From an uncultured Bacteroidales bacterium (GTDB lineage Bacteria; Bacteroidota; Bacteroidia; Bacteroidales; FEN-979), in NCBI GenBank assembly GCA_903945175.1, contig CAJAUM010000022.1, positions 118,564 to 182,563 of the forward strand: DNA of 64,000 nucleotides, given 5' to 3'. The notes beneath the pieces were generated by a model. The model saw only the letters and a list, made by a program, of their open reading frames with translations, searched no databases and was not told where the DNA came from. Each line of letters starts with the position of its first letter. Within the stretch, counting starts at the first letter, position 1. Below, piece after piece: positions 1 to 9,060 of the stretch. The position numbers were made by a program, and so were the translations under genes.

Positions 1-2672
1 CCTGCTTCAATCCCCTTACCAGGGAGTTCAGCTATTTTATACACCATCCCGGCAAATCCAACACGATCAGCGACAATAACATCACCGCATTGTATGAAGA
101 TGCTGATGGATACATCTGGGTTGGTACCACCTCCGGGCTGAACCGTATTGACAAGAGGGACAACACGGTAAAAATGTTTTTCAGCGATGCCCGCGAACTC
201 CATTCTTTGAGCAACAATTTTATCCGCGCCATTGCAGGGGACACAGCAGGTTTTCTGTGGATCGGGACCGAAGGTGGCGGGCTGAACAGAGCCTCCCGCT
301 CAGAAGATGGCAAACTGCTGGTGGAATCGTTCAACAGCGAACATAACGGACTCGGCCACAACATCATTCTCGCATTGATGGTTGACAAATCGCACAATCT
401 TTGGATCGGCACCCTGCAGGGGTTAAGCAAAACCGACCTGAAACCGCGCAAATTTCACCTTTACCGCAGGGATGACACGCCATTTTCAACCGACTTGCTC
501 GGGAATGTGATCGCCTCTATTTATAAGGATCCTAACGGCCTTATCTGGGTTGGCAACTGGGGGCAGGGGCTCAATATCATTAACCGGAAAACCGGACAGG
601 TCGACCATTTTTCTACAAGCCATTGGGCTAAAAATCACATAACCAACGATTTCGTCCATGTAATCTTTGCCGATTCCAGGAAAAACATATGGATCGGCAC
701 CCGGGATGGCATCAGCATTTTTGACAGAACCAAACAAAGTTTTATCCGGTTTGATGAATTCTTCAGGAAAGACAAACTGCCCGATTTTCGGGGTGTACGG
801 GTTTATTCCATCATCCAGGGGAGGGATAATAGTTTTTGGATTGGCACCCAAAACGGGTTGTACCGGGTCAACATGGACCGTTCGTCGACGGAGCTATTCA
901 GGGAGGAGGCCGCTGGCAATCATCGAATCAGCGGGAACCTGGTCTATTCATTGATTGAGGACCGCGATGGCCTTATCTGGATTGCAACACTCAGCGGACT
1001 GGACGTTTATGATCCGAAAACGGGAAAAATGAGGCACTATCAAAAGGGCACCAATCCAAACTCACTTTGCGATAATTTCGTAATTGCGCTATGCGAGGAC
1101 CACCACGGGGATATTTGGATCGGCACCGGATCTTACCTCAATCGGTTCGTGAAGCATGATTCATCCTTCATCTATTATGCAAAGGAAAACGGGCTGCCCA
1201 ATAACCGGATTTTCGAAATCATTGAAGATAACCGGAAAAATCTCTGGGTTTCAACTGGCGGAGGCCTTTGCCGCCTCGACAGCGCGACAAACCAGTTTAG
1301 GACCTATTCCGTGGAAGAGGGTTTGCAAAGTATGGAATTCAACCTCCGCGCCTGCAACAAGAGCTCCGACGGGGAGATCTTCTTTGGGGGGATGAATGGT
1401 TTTAATTCGTTTTACCCCGATTCACTCAAAGATAACCCCTTCATCCCTGAAATCGTTTTCACCTCCTTTTATAAGACCACCAAAACGGAGAGGGAGTATT
1501 TCGATGTGGAAAACAACAAGGAGGTCGTGTTAAATTACAACGACTACAACTTTACCGTTGAATTTGCCGCGCTGGAGTTCACCAACCCTGAGAAAAATCG
1601 CTACGCATATATGCTTGAGGGAGTCTCAGGCGACTGGATAGAAACCGGGAACCGCCGCTTCGTGCCTTTTTCAAACCTGCCTCCCGGCGAGTACATCTTT
1701 AAAATCAAGGGATCCAATAACGATGGGGTCTGGAACGTTTCGGGACCCAGCCTGAAGATAATCATAAAACCGCCCTGGTGGCGCAGCGCATGGGCCTGGA
1801 CCGCCTACCTGGTCTTGCTGGCCGGTGCCATCATGATTTATATCAGGATACGCGAACGCAAACTTGTTCGTGAACGGGACACCCTGGAACAGAAGGTTCA
1901 CCTCCGTACGCTGCAGATTGAAGAGCAGAACACACAGATCATGGAGAAAAACGAAGAGCTGAGCAAACTGAACAGCGCATTAACGGAATTGAATGCAACC
2001 AGAGATAAATTCTTCTCCATTATCGCCCATGATCTGCGCAATCCGTTCAATACCATCCTTGGCCTGTGTGAAATGCTGCTTGGAAACATGGACAAATCGG
2101 AGCCGGAAAAAATCAGGAAATCGGTTTCTGACATCCGCGACACCTCAAAACACACCTTCGACCTTCTTCAGAACTTGCTGATATGGGCAAGGTCTCAAAC
2201 CGGAGCGCTCGATTTCCAGCCAATACAATTTGATCTTTCTGAGCGGATTTTTGAAAATATTGATATAGTAAAAAGCCAGGCAGAGAAAAAAAATATTGAG
2301 CTGACCAACACCTTATCAGATCCGATCATGGTAACCGGCGATACACGCATGATCGACACTGTTTTACGAAACCTCCTGACCAATGCCATTAAGTTCACAC
2401 GACAACAAGGCCTGATCACTGTTTCAGCACAGGAAAAGGAGGGGCATGTTGAAGTAATGGTAACGGATACAGGCACCGGCATCGCCCCGGAAAACATACA
2501 AAGAATCTTTCTCCTCGATAATAAATACACCCGGAAAGGCACGGAAAAGGAGGGAGGTTCTGGCCTCGGACTAATCCTGTGCCGGGAATTTGTTGAAAAG
2601 CACGGGGGAACCATCGGGGTGGAGAGTGAACCGGGGAAAGGCAGTACCTTCATTTTTACCATTCCTAGATAA
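1..2672 (+). CDS. Two-component-propeller sensor histidine kinase (5' end outside window)
   Basis: The frame is open to the left edge, so the true start lies outside the window. The visible part carries many 'IWVGT..GLNR.D' propeller repeats (periplasmic ligand sensor), a Y_Y_Y-type domain ('NRYAYMLEGVSGDWIETG ... LPPGEYIFKIKGSN'), one membrane helix (about 1790-1850), a coiled coil, then a HisKA box ('FFSIIAHDLRNPF', phospho-acceptor His about base 2028) and a HATPase_c domain with N-, G1- and G2-boxes ('NLLTNAIKF', 'DTGTGIAP', 'GGSGLGL'). It stops right after the ATPase domain, so it has neither the receiver nor the AraC-type DNA-binding domain of the hybrid two-component systems (HTCS) that share this sensor. 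It must therefore signal to a separate response regulator, not seen next to it. Ligand unknown. Confidence 0.93.
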   Translation, partial: CFNPLTREFSYFIHHPGKSNTISDNNITALYEDADGYIWVGTTSGLNRIDKRDNTVKMFFSDARELHSLSNNFIRAIAGDTAGFLWIGTEGGGLNRASRSEDGKLLVESFNSEHNGLGHNIILALMVDKSHNLWIGTLQGLSKTDLKPRKFHLYRRDDTPFSTDLLGNVIASIYKDPNGLIWVGNWGQGLNIINRKTGQVDHFSTSHWAKNHITNDFVHVIFADSRKNIWIGTRDGISIFDRTKQSFIRFDEFFRKDKLPDFRGVRVYSIIQGRDNSFWIGTQNGLYRVNMDRSSTELFREEAAGNHRISGNLVYSLIEDRDGLIWIATLSGLDVYDPKTGKMRHYQKGTNPNSLCDNFVIALCEDHHGDIWIGTGSYLNRFVKHDSSFIYYAKENGLPNNRIFEIIEDNRKNLWVSTGGGLCRLDSATNQFRTYSVEEGLQSMEFNLRACNKSSDGEIFFGGMNGFNSFYPDSLKDNPFIPEIVFTSFYKTTKTEREYFDVENNKEVVLNYNDYNFTVEFAALEFTNPEKNRYAYMLEGVSGDWIETGNRRFVPFSNLPPGEYIFKIKGSNNDGVWNVSGPSLKIIIKPPWWRSAWAWTAYLVLLAGAIMIYIRIRERKLVRERDTLEQKVHLRTLQIEEQNTQIMEKNEELSKLNSALTELNATRDKFFSIIAHDLRNPFNTILGLCEMLLGNMDKSEPEKIRKSVSDIRDTSKHTFDLLQNLLIWARSQTGALDFQPIQFDLSERIFENIDIVKSQAEKKNIELTNTLSDPIMVTGDTRMIDTVLRNLLTNAIKFTRQQGLITVSAQEKEGHVEVMVTDTGTGIAPENIQRIFLLDNKYTRKGTEKEGGSGLGLILCREFVEKHGGTIGVESEPGKGSTFIFTIPR

Positions 2673-2704
2673 CCCTGGACCATATATGCAAAAACAAACC
2701 GGCC

Positions 2705-4153
2705 ATGAATAGATCCCACCGCTTATTTCTCACATCTGCTTTTTTTCTGTTCTCAACCCTTGCTTATACCCAGGGATCTTCAGATCAGAAACAGACCGAG
2801 ATCATTATCCTGCACACAAACGACATGCATGCCAAAATCGACAATATGGCTAAACTGGCTTACCTGGCCGACAGCCTGCGCAGTCTCCACCCCTGTGTTT
2901 TTTTGGTAGCCGCAGGGGATAATTTTACAGGGAACCCCGTGGTCGACATGATCCCGGATAAGGGATATCCGATGATCGACCTGATGAACCGATGCGGGTT
3001 CGATGTGAGCGCCCTCGGAAACCATGAATTCGACATGGGCCAGAACTTTCTCAATAAACGACTCGAACAGGCGCACTTTCCTTTTATCAGCTGCAACGTC
3101 GATGTCTCAGAAGCTGAAGTCCACCCGCTAAAACCCTATTTGCTCCTCACCACAAAAAACGGAATTTCCCTGGCGCTTCTTGGAATCATTCAGCTTGATG
3201 AAAACGGATTGCCCAGTTCCCATCCATCGAAAATGACAGGGATCAAATTTACCGATGGATTGCGAAAAGCCCGTGAATTTGCATGGCTCAAAGAGCGTTA
3301 TGGAATCCTCGTTGGCTTATCGCACCTGGGGGTTGAAGATGATGTGCGCCTTGCCGATTCCATGCCACAGTTCGATATGATCATTGGCGGTCATTCGCAT
3401 ACGCTGCTCGAAAAACCTTTAATGGAAAATGGGGTCATGATTGTTCAGGCGGGCTCAGGCCTGAAATACATTGGTAAGACGACTTTACTGGTCGAAAACG
3501 GTCACGTGATCAACCGCCTCGATGAAGTGATCCCGGCTTCAATCCTGAAAAAGGAAAATCAGGAGGTCAGGAAACTCATTGATCAATACAACGACAATAA
3601 AGCCTTCAGCAAGGTAATCGGTGTCGCAGAAAAACCAATGTCGGGTCCGGAGGAGCTCGGCAGCCTGATGACCGATGCACTTACCAGTCAACTCAAGGTT
3701 GATTTCGCTTTTCAGAACAAGGGAGGCATCCGCTCATACGAACTGGCCGAAGGAGACATTACCCTGAAGGATTTGTACAAGCTCGATCCGTTCAACAACC
3801 AGGTGGTGGTGTTTAAAATGAATGCCGCAGAGCTACAATCATTGATATGCTATGGCTATACATTGGAGAAAGATATTGATCTCCAGGTTTCAGGCATGAC
3901 CTATATTGTGACTGACAATGGCAAGAATCAATGTGCAGGCGTTGTGATGGTTGATAAATCAGGAAATCCACTGGATTCGGCTAAAGAATATACCGTGGCC
4001 ATGAACAATTACATGGCTGTGACCTATAAATTCGATCACCGGGATCAGGGTACAACATCGCCCCTTACTACTGCCGAAGCGCTGATAAACTACCTTAACC
4101 TTGTTAAAAAGGTAAATTACAGCGGTGTGAAACGGGCCAGTGTTGTAAGATGA
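2705..4153 (+). CDS. Secreted 5'-nucleotidase / metallophosphatase (UshA family)
   Basis: A 482-residue protein with an N-terminal signal peptide ending near 'LAYTQG'. The metallophosphoesterase domain shows the dinuclear-metal motifs in order: 'ILHTNDMHAKID' (about 34-45), 'AGDNFTGNP' (about 70), 'LGNHEFDMG' (about 103) and 'GGHSHT' (about 228). The C-terminal nucleotidase substrate domain shows 'NKGGIR' and 'DPFNNQVVVFKM'. The family hydrolyses nucleotides, UDP-sugars or cyclic nucleotides in the periplasm, releasing nucleoside and phosphate. It starts 32 bp after the kinase gene on the same strand and may be cotranscribed. A secreted alkaline phosphatase lies at 7192-8625, so organic phosphate scavenging is a reasonable theme. 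Exact substrate cannot be read from sequence. Confidence 0.93.
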   Translation: MNRSHRLFLTSAFFLFSTLAYTQGSSDQKQTEIIILHTNDMHAKIDNMAKLAYLADSLRSLHPCVFLVAAGDNFTGNPVVDMIPDKGYPMIDLMNRCGFDVSALGNHEFDMGQNFLNKRLEQAHFPFISCNVDVSEAEVHPLKPYLLLTTKNGISLALLGIIQLDENGLPSSHPSKMTGIKFTDGLRKAREFAWLKERYGILVGLSHLGVEDDVRLADSMPQFDMIIGGHSHTLLEKPLMENGVMIVQAGSGLKYIGKTTLLVENGHVINRLDEVIPASILKKENQEVRKLIDQYNDNKAFSKVIGVAEKPMSGPEELGSLMTDALTSQLKVDFAFQNKGGIRSYELAEGDITLKDLYKLDPFNNQVVVFKMNAAELQSLICYGYTLEKDIDLQVSGMTYIVTDNGKNQCAGVVMVDKSGNPLDSAKEYTVAMNNYMAVTYKFDHRDQGTTSPLTTAEALINYLNLVKKVNYSGVKRASVVR

Positions 4154-4268
4154 TAACCATATAATCCCTCAGCGTTGCAGCCAATATTTTGAAAAATGTG
4201 TACTTTTACCTCATCAGCCGGCTCCGGAGATCTTTTGCCCCGGAAACCGAAATAAAAATGCAGATCAA

Positions 4269-4685
4269 ATGGAAGATTTTATCAAACGATCCATCAGCCT
4301 TTCAGATGCAGAACGCATGGTACAGGCAGCCATTGCGAAAGCGAAGGAATTGGGCATGTTCATCACCATAACCATCGTTGATGAAAGCGGGATTCCGAAA
4401 TTATACGCCCGAATGGATCATGCCCCGCTGCTGGCGGTGGATGCATCGAGAAAAAAAGCGATCACCGCAGTAAGTTACGGCTTGCCAACCGGCGAATCCT
4501 GGTTCAATTTTATAAAGGATGATCCCATCCTTAGGGAAGGAGTGCACGATTTCCACGATTTCATGCTGATGGGTGGTGGAATGCCTGTTGTTTCAGATGG
4601 CCATGTGATCGGAGCCATCGGCGTAAGCGGAGGACATTATTCGAAAGACCAGGAATGCGCCCTTGCAGCGCTGGATATACTTTAA
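4269..4685 (+). CDS. GlcG/HbpS-like (DUF336, haem-binding type) protein
   Basis: A 138-residue protein of the GlcG/HbpS family (Pfam Haem_degrading). The family pattern is clear: an N-terminal helix 'LSDAERMVQAAIAKAKELG', a strand 'TITIVDESGIPKLYARMDHA', then 'SRKKAITA' and the C-terminal 'GGGMPVVSDGHVIGAIGVSGG' segment. No signal peptide is seen, unlike secreted HbpS. The stop is only 9 bp before the hybrid kinase gene, so the two look like one operon. In Streptomyces, HbpS is an accessory haem/redox sensor for the SenS kinase, which makes a sensor-partner role here plausible but inferred. A promoter-like TACTTTTA element sits upstream in the 115-bp gap. Confidence 0.88.
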   Translation: MEDFIKRSISLSDAERMVQAAIAKAKELGMFITITIVDESGIPKLYARMDHAPLLAVDASRKKAITAVSYGLPTGESWFNFIKDDPILREGVHDFHDFMLMGGGMPVVSDGHVIGAIGVSGGHYSKDQECALAALDIL

Positions 4686-4694
4686 AAGTAAATC

Positions 4695-7199
4695 ATGATA
4701 AAGATCAATAATCATCTGGAGGTTCTTAAAAAACTCAACCGCTTCTCACAAAGTGTTGCCAGGATAACGACCATCGAAGAACTTGCCTCAGGGGTGAGTA
4801 AGGTGATGGACGACCTGTTCAAAATTGAATCTTCTGGCCTTTACCTCTATGATTTCCAGGAAAAGAAACTCAAGCTGCTGATCGCCAAAAGTTTTACGGA
4901 TGAAGAACGGACCGAAGCAGAGCACACGGCAATGGACAGGCACCCGGGCTATGTGTTTAAAACCGGGAAAATTCTCAATATCCCGGATACCGAAAATGAC
5001 CCTGAACGGCTAACAAGTTCATCCGCACGGAGTTTCGAGGTCCGGTCGAGGCTCTTTGTCCCGGTGCTCAACGGAACCCAGCCAGTAGGTGCATTTGGCA
5101 TCGTCAGTTCACAGAAAAACAGTTTCACTGAAGTACATGAAATTATTCTCTCCTTTATCTGCAATATTGCTGGCGGAACCTATTCAAGGATCCTGAGCAA
5201 TGCAGTCCAAAGACAAGCACATGAGCACCTGGCCGCCATTACAGTCAGACTTGAAACCCTCATTAAAAACCTTCAATCAGGGATTCTCGTTGAAGACCAG
5301 GATAGGAATATCGCGCTGATCAACAAACAATTTTGCGATATGTTTATGATCCCTGTTGAGCCGGATTTGCTTCTTGGTTCTGACTGTTCCAATTCCGCCC
5401 AGCAATCAAAAGGCATGTTTTTGGATCCCGATCGTTTTGTAAGCCGCATCGACGAAATACTTCGTGACAAAAAACCTGTGACCGGGGAGGAAATTGAACT
5501 GGCCAGCGGGTTGATTTTTGAGCGCGATTATATTCCCATTTTCATGGAAGGAAAGTTCCTTGGAAATCTTTGGCAATACAGGGATATCACTGCCCGCGTA
5601 TCGATTGAGAAGGAACTTCGGAAAGCCATGGCAGATGCCCAGTCTGCCAATTTGGCTAAAAGCAGTTTCCTTGCAAATATGAGCCACGAAATTCGCACGC
5701 CCCTCAATGCTGTGATCGGACTCTCACGATTGATGCGGGATACCCAGCTTAATGCTGAACAGCAGATCCTCAACGACAAGTTATTGATGTCCGGTGGAAA
5801 TCTTCTCAGTCTCATCAACGAGATCCTCGATTTTTCGAAGATTGAGGCCGGCAAAGTGGATCTTGAAAATATCCCCTTCGACATAAAATCTGTCCTCGAT
5901 AAGGTATACAGTTTCTTGTCACACGCTGCCGAAGAAAAAACCATCGACATCACAGCCTCCATGGATTTCCCTTTTAAAAAGGCTGTACTTGGTGATCCCG
6001 GCCGCCTGCAACAGGTACTTACAAACCTGGTAAACAATGCCATAAAATTCACATCCGATGGAAGTGTTGACCTATCCTGTTCACTTTTAAAAAAGTCATC
6101 CAAAAAAGCGTCGTTCCTCTTTTCAGTTTCTGATACCGGTATCGGAATCGGAAACGAAAATTTAAAAACAATTTTCGAAAAATTTAAACAGGAGGATGAA
6201 AGCGTTACGCGCGTTTATGGTGGAACCGGACTCGGACTGGCCATCAGCCGACAGCTTGTTGGACTCATGGGTGGTGAGCTGGAGGTTGAAAGCGAGAAAG
6301 GAAAAGGAAGCAGATTTTTCTTTTCCCTGGAATTTGACACCACCGATGCGGCCTTCCTCCGCGATGCCCATCGTAAAATCGCCATAGACCCGGAAGTTCT
6401 CAGGGGTAAAAGCATCCTCGTAGTCGAAGATAATAAAATCAACCAGTTCATCGTTCGTTCGATCCTGGAAAAGTGGAATATATTGGTTGATATTGCCTCC
6501 AATGGAGGAGAGGCCATCGAAATACTGAAGCAAAAAAGTTACAATCTCATCCTGATGGACATGCAGATGCCAGTCATGGATGGATGCAGAGCCACGAGGG
6601 TAATCAGGAATGTTTTACAGATTACTACGCCTGTAATTGCACTTACTGCGTATGCAACCAAGGATGCCATTGCGCAGGCCATGGATTCCGGCATGGATGG
6701 ATATATGACCAAACCATTTGAAGAAGAGACCCTTTTTAGCCAACTTTTATCCACTTTTGGCATCCCTCCGCAGTACATTTCCAATGCGGAACCTGTTTCG
6801 AACGTAGTGCCTTCCCAGGTGGTTTTTCAGAAACTGCAGTATGATATGACCACCCTGATCAAACTGCTCGGAGAAGACCAAGCCGCGATCATCGATACAA
6901 TCGAACATTTCGTTGAGCTGACGCCTGAATACGCCGTCGGACTCTATTTAGCCTATGAGCAGCATGACATGGAAGAGCTGGCGAAGGCTGCACACAAGAT
7001 CAAATCGAGTATGGAGATCCTCGCATCAGCTCCCCTCCGGTCTAAAATTAAACTGATCTATGAATTTGCCAGAAACAAGGAAAACCTGGATAAATTGCCT
7101 GAGCTTATCGGCTACCTCAAGGACAATATTCCTGTTTTATTGCTTCAGCTCGAAGAGAAATCCTCCGAATTGAAAAAAGAATTTTCGAAAACTATTTGA
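4695..7199 (+). CDS. GAF-PAS hybrid histidine kinase with receiver and Hpt domains
   Basis: An 834-residue soluble hybrid kinase without membrane segments. Domains in order: GAF (about 10-170), a PAS-like fold (about 185-305), HisKA with 'NMSHEIRTPLNAVIG' (His about 331), HATPase_c ('NLVNNAIKF', 'DTGIGIG', 'GGTGLGLAIS'), receiver ('ILVVEDNKINQ ... LILMDMQMPVMDG', Asp about 621; conserved Lys in 'MTKPF') and a C-terminal Hpt domain ('AKAAHKIKSSMEIL', His about 765). It therefore holds a complete His-Asp-His relay and needs a downstream regulator that is not obvious nearby. The preceding GlcG/HbpS-like gene is probably its partner. The 3' end overlaps the convergent alkaline phosphatase gene by 8 bp. 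Confidence 0.95.
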   Translation: MIKINNHLEVLKKLNRFSQSVARITTIEELASGVSKVMDDLFKIESSGLYLYDFQEKKLKLLIAKSFTDEERTEAEHTAMDRHPGYVFKTGKILNIPDTENDPERLTSSSARSFEVRSRLFVPVLNGTQPVGAFGIVSSQKNSFTEVHEIILSFICNIAGGTYSRILSNAVQRQAHEHLAAITVRLETLIKNLQSGILVEDQDRNIALINKQFCDMFMIPVEPDLLLGSDCSNSAQQSKGMFLDPDRFVSRIDEILRDKKPVTGEEIELASGLIFERDYIPIFMEGKFLGNLWQYRDITARVSIEKELRKAMADAQSANLAKSSFLANMSHEIRTPLNAVIGLSRLMRDTQLNAEQQILNDKLLMSGGNLLSLINEILDFSKIEAGKVDLENIPFDIKSVLDKVYSFLSHAAEEKTIDITASMDFPFKKAVLGDPGRLQQVLTNLVNNAIKFTSDGSVDLSCSLLKKSSKKASFLFSVSDTGIGIGNENLKTIFEKFKQEDESVTRVYGGTGLGLAISRQLVGLMGGELEVESEKGKGSRFFFSLEFDTTDAAFLRDAHRKIAIDPEVLRGKSILVVEDNKINQFIVRSILEKWNILVDIASNGGEAIEILKQKSYNLILMDMQMPVMDGCRATRVIRNVLQITTPVIALTAYATKDAIAQAMDSGMDGYMTKPFEEETLFSQLLSTFGIPPQYISNAEPVSNVVPSQVVFQKLQYDMTTLIKLLGEDQAAIIDTIEHFVELTPEYAVGLYLAYEQHDMEELAKAAHKIKSSMEILASAPLRSKIKLIYEFARNKENLDKLPELIGYLKDNIPVLLLQLEEKSSELKKEFSKTI

Positions 7200-8625
7200 A
7201 CCAGAGCAGCTGAATGAGTTGTGCAACTTCCGAATTCTGAAGGAAGGGGCCACGTAAACTGTCACGTTCATCGGCAAAATTTCTGTAAAGTCCGCTTCCT
7301 GCCCCTTTTGCATAAAATGGAATCAGTGAATTTGAATGATTGTCTGAATTGAACTTCATGCCAGGCAGCCTCCCTTTTCCATTGTCTGACAGTGGCATAA
7401 ATGGTTTTTCACCCCAAAGAAAACCAGTCTCATGATCGCCGGTAACAATCACCATGGTCTCATTCCAGTTGCTGTGCATATTCACCCATTCAACCACTGA
7501 ATTTACGGCATCGTTAAAGGCAATCATCTCTTCGATCAGCCTGCCCTTTTGTTTTGAATGTGCCGCCCAATCGATGGCCCCGCCTTCGATCATAATAAAA
7601 AAACCTTTGGGATTGTTGTCAAGAACATTCAATGCACCCCCCGTCATTTCAGCTAACGTCGGAACCTCAGGAATAAATGGGGTCACAAAGGGTGGCGCAT
7701 CCTGATTCTCCCCGTTTTTCATTGTACGATCCTGCTGAAGGGTCGAATAGACCTTGGGGCATCCCAAAACCCGGATCGGTGTCGTACCTCTTTGCAATGC
7801 CTTAAAGTCACTCCTGTTCCGAATCACAGTCCAGGGATCAGCGTTACCATCGCCATTTACATCCCTCACGCGCTTCGTTTTCCCATCCAGGATAAAGCTG
7901 CTCCTTTTTCCGCTCCCTTCAATGAGTTCTCTCCAAAATATACTGTCGCCAACATACTTTACACTTTTCCACTTCCGGTTCAAAGGGGAACCATCATCAT
8001 CGAACATCGGATCACCACAACCCATGATCACATCACAACGGCTGTCAAGCAATATTTCACGTGCAATCTGGGCATAATTTGTCCGGCTGACATTGTGGGC
8101 AACGAAACCAGCCGGTGTCGCATGGCTGAATTGCACCGAAGTAACGACTCCTGCCGACTTACCCAACGCCTTGGCCCACTGGATTAGATTTTCCAGCGTG
8201 TCATGATCTACAGACATTCCGATGGAATTGTTATAGGTTTTGATCCCTGTCGACAAGGCAGTAGCGGCGGCAGCAGATTCAGCAAAATTCCTCTTCAGAT
8301 AGGCAGTGTCTTTCCATGCCAATGCAGGATTGTATCCGGTCGCATAATAGTTTGAACCCGGATGATTGGCTACATACTCACCCGCCTTTGCAGGATAGGT
8401 GCACATGGCAAGTCGGACGGGAAATTGTTCGTAAACCTGATGCGCTACGCCAGTGAAATCATTGACTGCCTGAATATGGTTGAATCCCATTCCATCCCCG
8501 ATCAGGATGATGATGTTTTTTGGATTTGGGAGGCTCGCTCTATTTTTGATCTGAGCAAGAAGGCCATTGTGAGAGGGGATAATGAGCAGGGATAATAACA
8601 GAAGAAAGGAGCAAATATGTTTCAT
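7192..8625 (-). CDS. Secreted alkaline phosphatase (PhoA family)
   Basis: A 477-residue protein with a signal peptide (hydrophobic stretch then 'GLLAQ'). Alkaline phosphatase motifs are present: metal ligand Asp in 'NIIILIGDGMGFNH' (about 44), nucleophile Ser in 'ESAAAATALSTGIKTYNN' (about 116), 'MIEGGAIDWAAHS', and 'VTGDHETGFLWG'. The residue before the nucleophile is Glu where E. coli PhoA has Asp101. The family hydrolyses phosphomonoesters in the periplasm with two Zn and one Mg ion. A TATCTTTG -7 element lies about 30 bp upstream of the start. Its end overlaps the convergent hybrid kinase gene by 8 bp. With the UshA-type nucleotidase it would supply phosphate from organic sources. Confidence 0.95.
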   Translation of the reverse strand: MKHICSFLLLLSLLIIPSHNGLLAQIKNRASLPNPKNIIILIGDGMGFNHIQAVNDFTGVAHQVYEQFPVRLAMCTYPAKAGEYVANHPGSNYYATGYNPALAWKDTAYLKRNFAESAAAATALSTGIKTYNNSIGMSVDHDTLENLIQWAKALGKSAGVVTSVQFSHATPAGFVAHNVSRTNYAQIAREILLDSRCDVIMGCGDPMFDDDGSPLNRKWKSVKYVGDSIFWRELIEGSGKRSSFILDGKTKRVRDVNGDGNADPWTVIRNRSDFKALQRGTTPIRVLGCPKVYSTLQQDRTMKNGENQDAPPFVTPFIPEVPTLAEMTGGALNVLDNNPKGFFIMIEGGAIDWAAHSKQKGRLIEEMIAFNDAVNSVVEWVNMHSNWNETMVIVTGDHETGFLWGEKPFMPLSDNGKGRLPGMKFNSDNHSNSLIPFYAKGAGSGLYRNFADERDSLRGPFLQNSEVAQLIQLLWFK

Positions 8626-8654
8626 GGATTACTTCTTGGAGGCGATTAAAGGTG

Positions 8655-8662
8655 CAAAGATA
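8655..8662 (-). promoter_or_regulatory. -7 promoter element (TATCTTTG) of the alkaline phosphatase gene
   Basis: Read on the minus strand this is TATCTTTG, a full match to the Bacteroidota -7 consensus TAnnTTTG. A TTG lies 16 bp further upstream, slightly closer than the usual 19 bp. The predicted start of transcription is about 20-25 bases before the ATG. Confidence 0.55.
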
Positions 8663-8790
8663 AAAAATCTGACCTTATCAATTACCTGCCATGCCGTTTC
8701 CTGTATTCATCCCCCTGTTTTCGGTGATTCATCGAAAATTGATTTCCATGGAGCCCTCGCTGGATTAATTTTGGCAGAAATTCAGACCCC

Positions 8791-9060
8791 ATGGAAACCC
8801 TCTCTCAAATCATTGCGTCATTCGACATTTTTCAGATTTTCATCAACGCATTTCCCCAGATTTTTGATCCCATTGTGCATGCCTTTCAAGGTATTTTCAA
8901 CATACTCTTCCATTTTATGAAGAATATGGTTAGTTCACATCCGGGAATTATTTCCGGTATAGTGATATTCCTTCTTGGCTATGGCTCGGTAATGGGAATC
9001 AGGCAATTCCGGAAAATTTTTATTTCTTCTCCTCTGCCTTCTCTACCACATTCCCTTTGA
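8791..9060 (+). CDS. Small putative membrane protein, unknown function
   Basis: An 89-residue frame in the gap between the alkaline phosphatase and DUF1573 genes. The first half is a phenylalanine/isoleucine-rich amphipathic region; the second half holds one clear membrane helix ('GIISGIVIFLLGYGSVMG') followed by a basic stretch. I recognise no family. A TAATTTTG element matching the Bacteroidota -7 consensus ends about 20 bp before the ATG, which argues for expression. The last 41 bp overlap the end of the convergent DUF1573 gene, which argues mildly against the annotated C-terminus. Treat as a possible small protein. Confidence 0.4.
   Translation: METLSQIIASFDIFQIFINAFPQIFDPIVHAFQGIFNILFHFMKNMVSSHPGIISGIVIFLLGYGSVMGIRQFRKIFISSPLPSLPHSL

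Noticed and set aside
4189..4371. 60-residue plus-strand frame before the GlcG/HbpS-like gene
   Set aside because: It overlaps the start of the GlcG/HbpS-like gene in another frame and has no family pattern.
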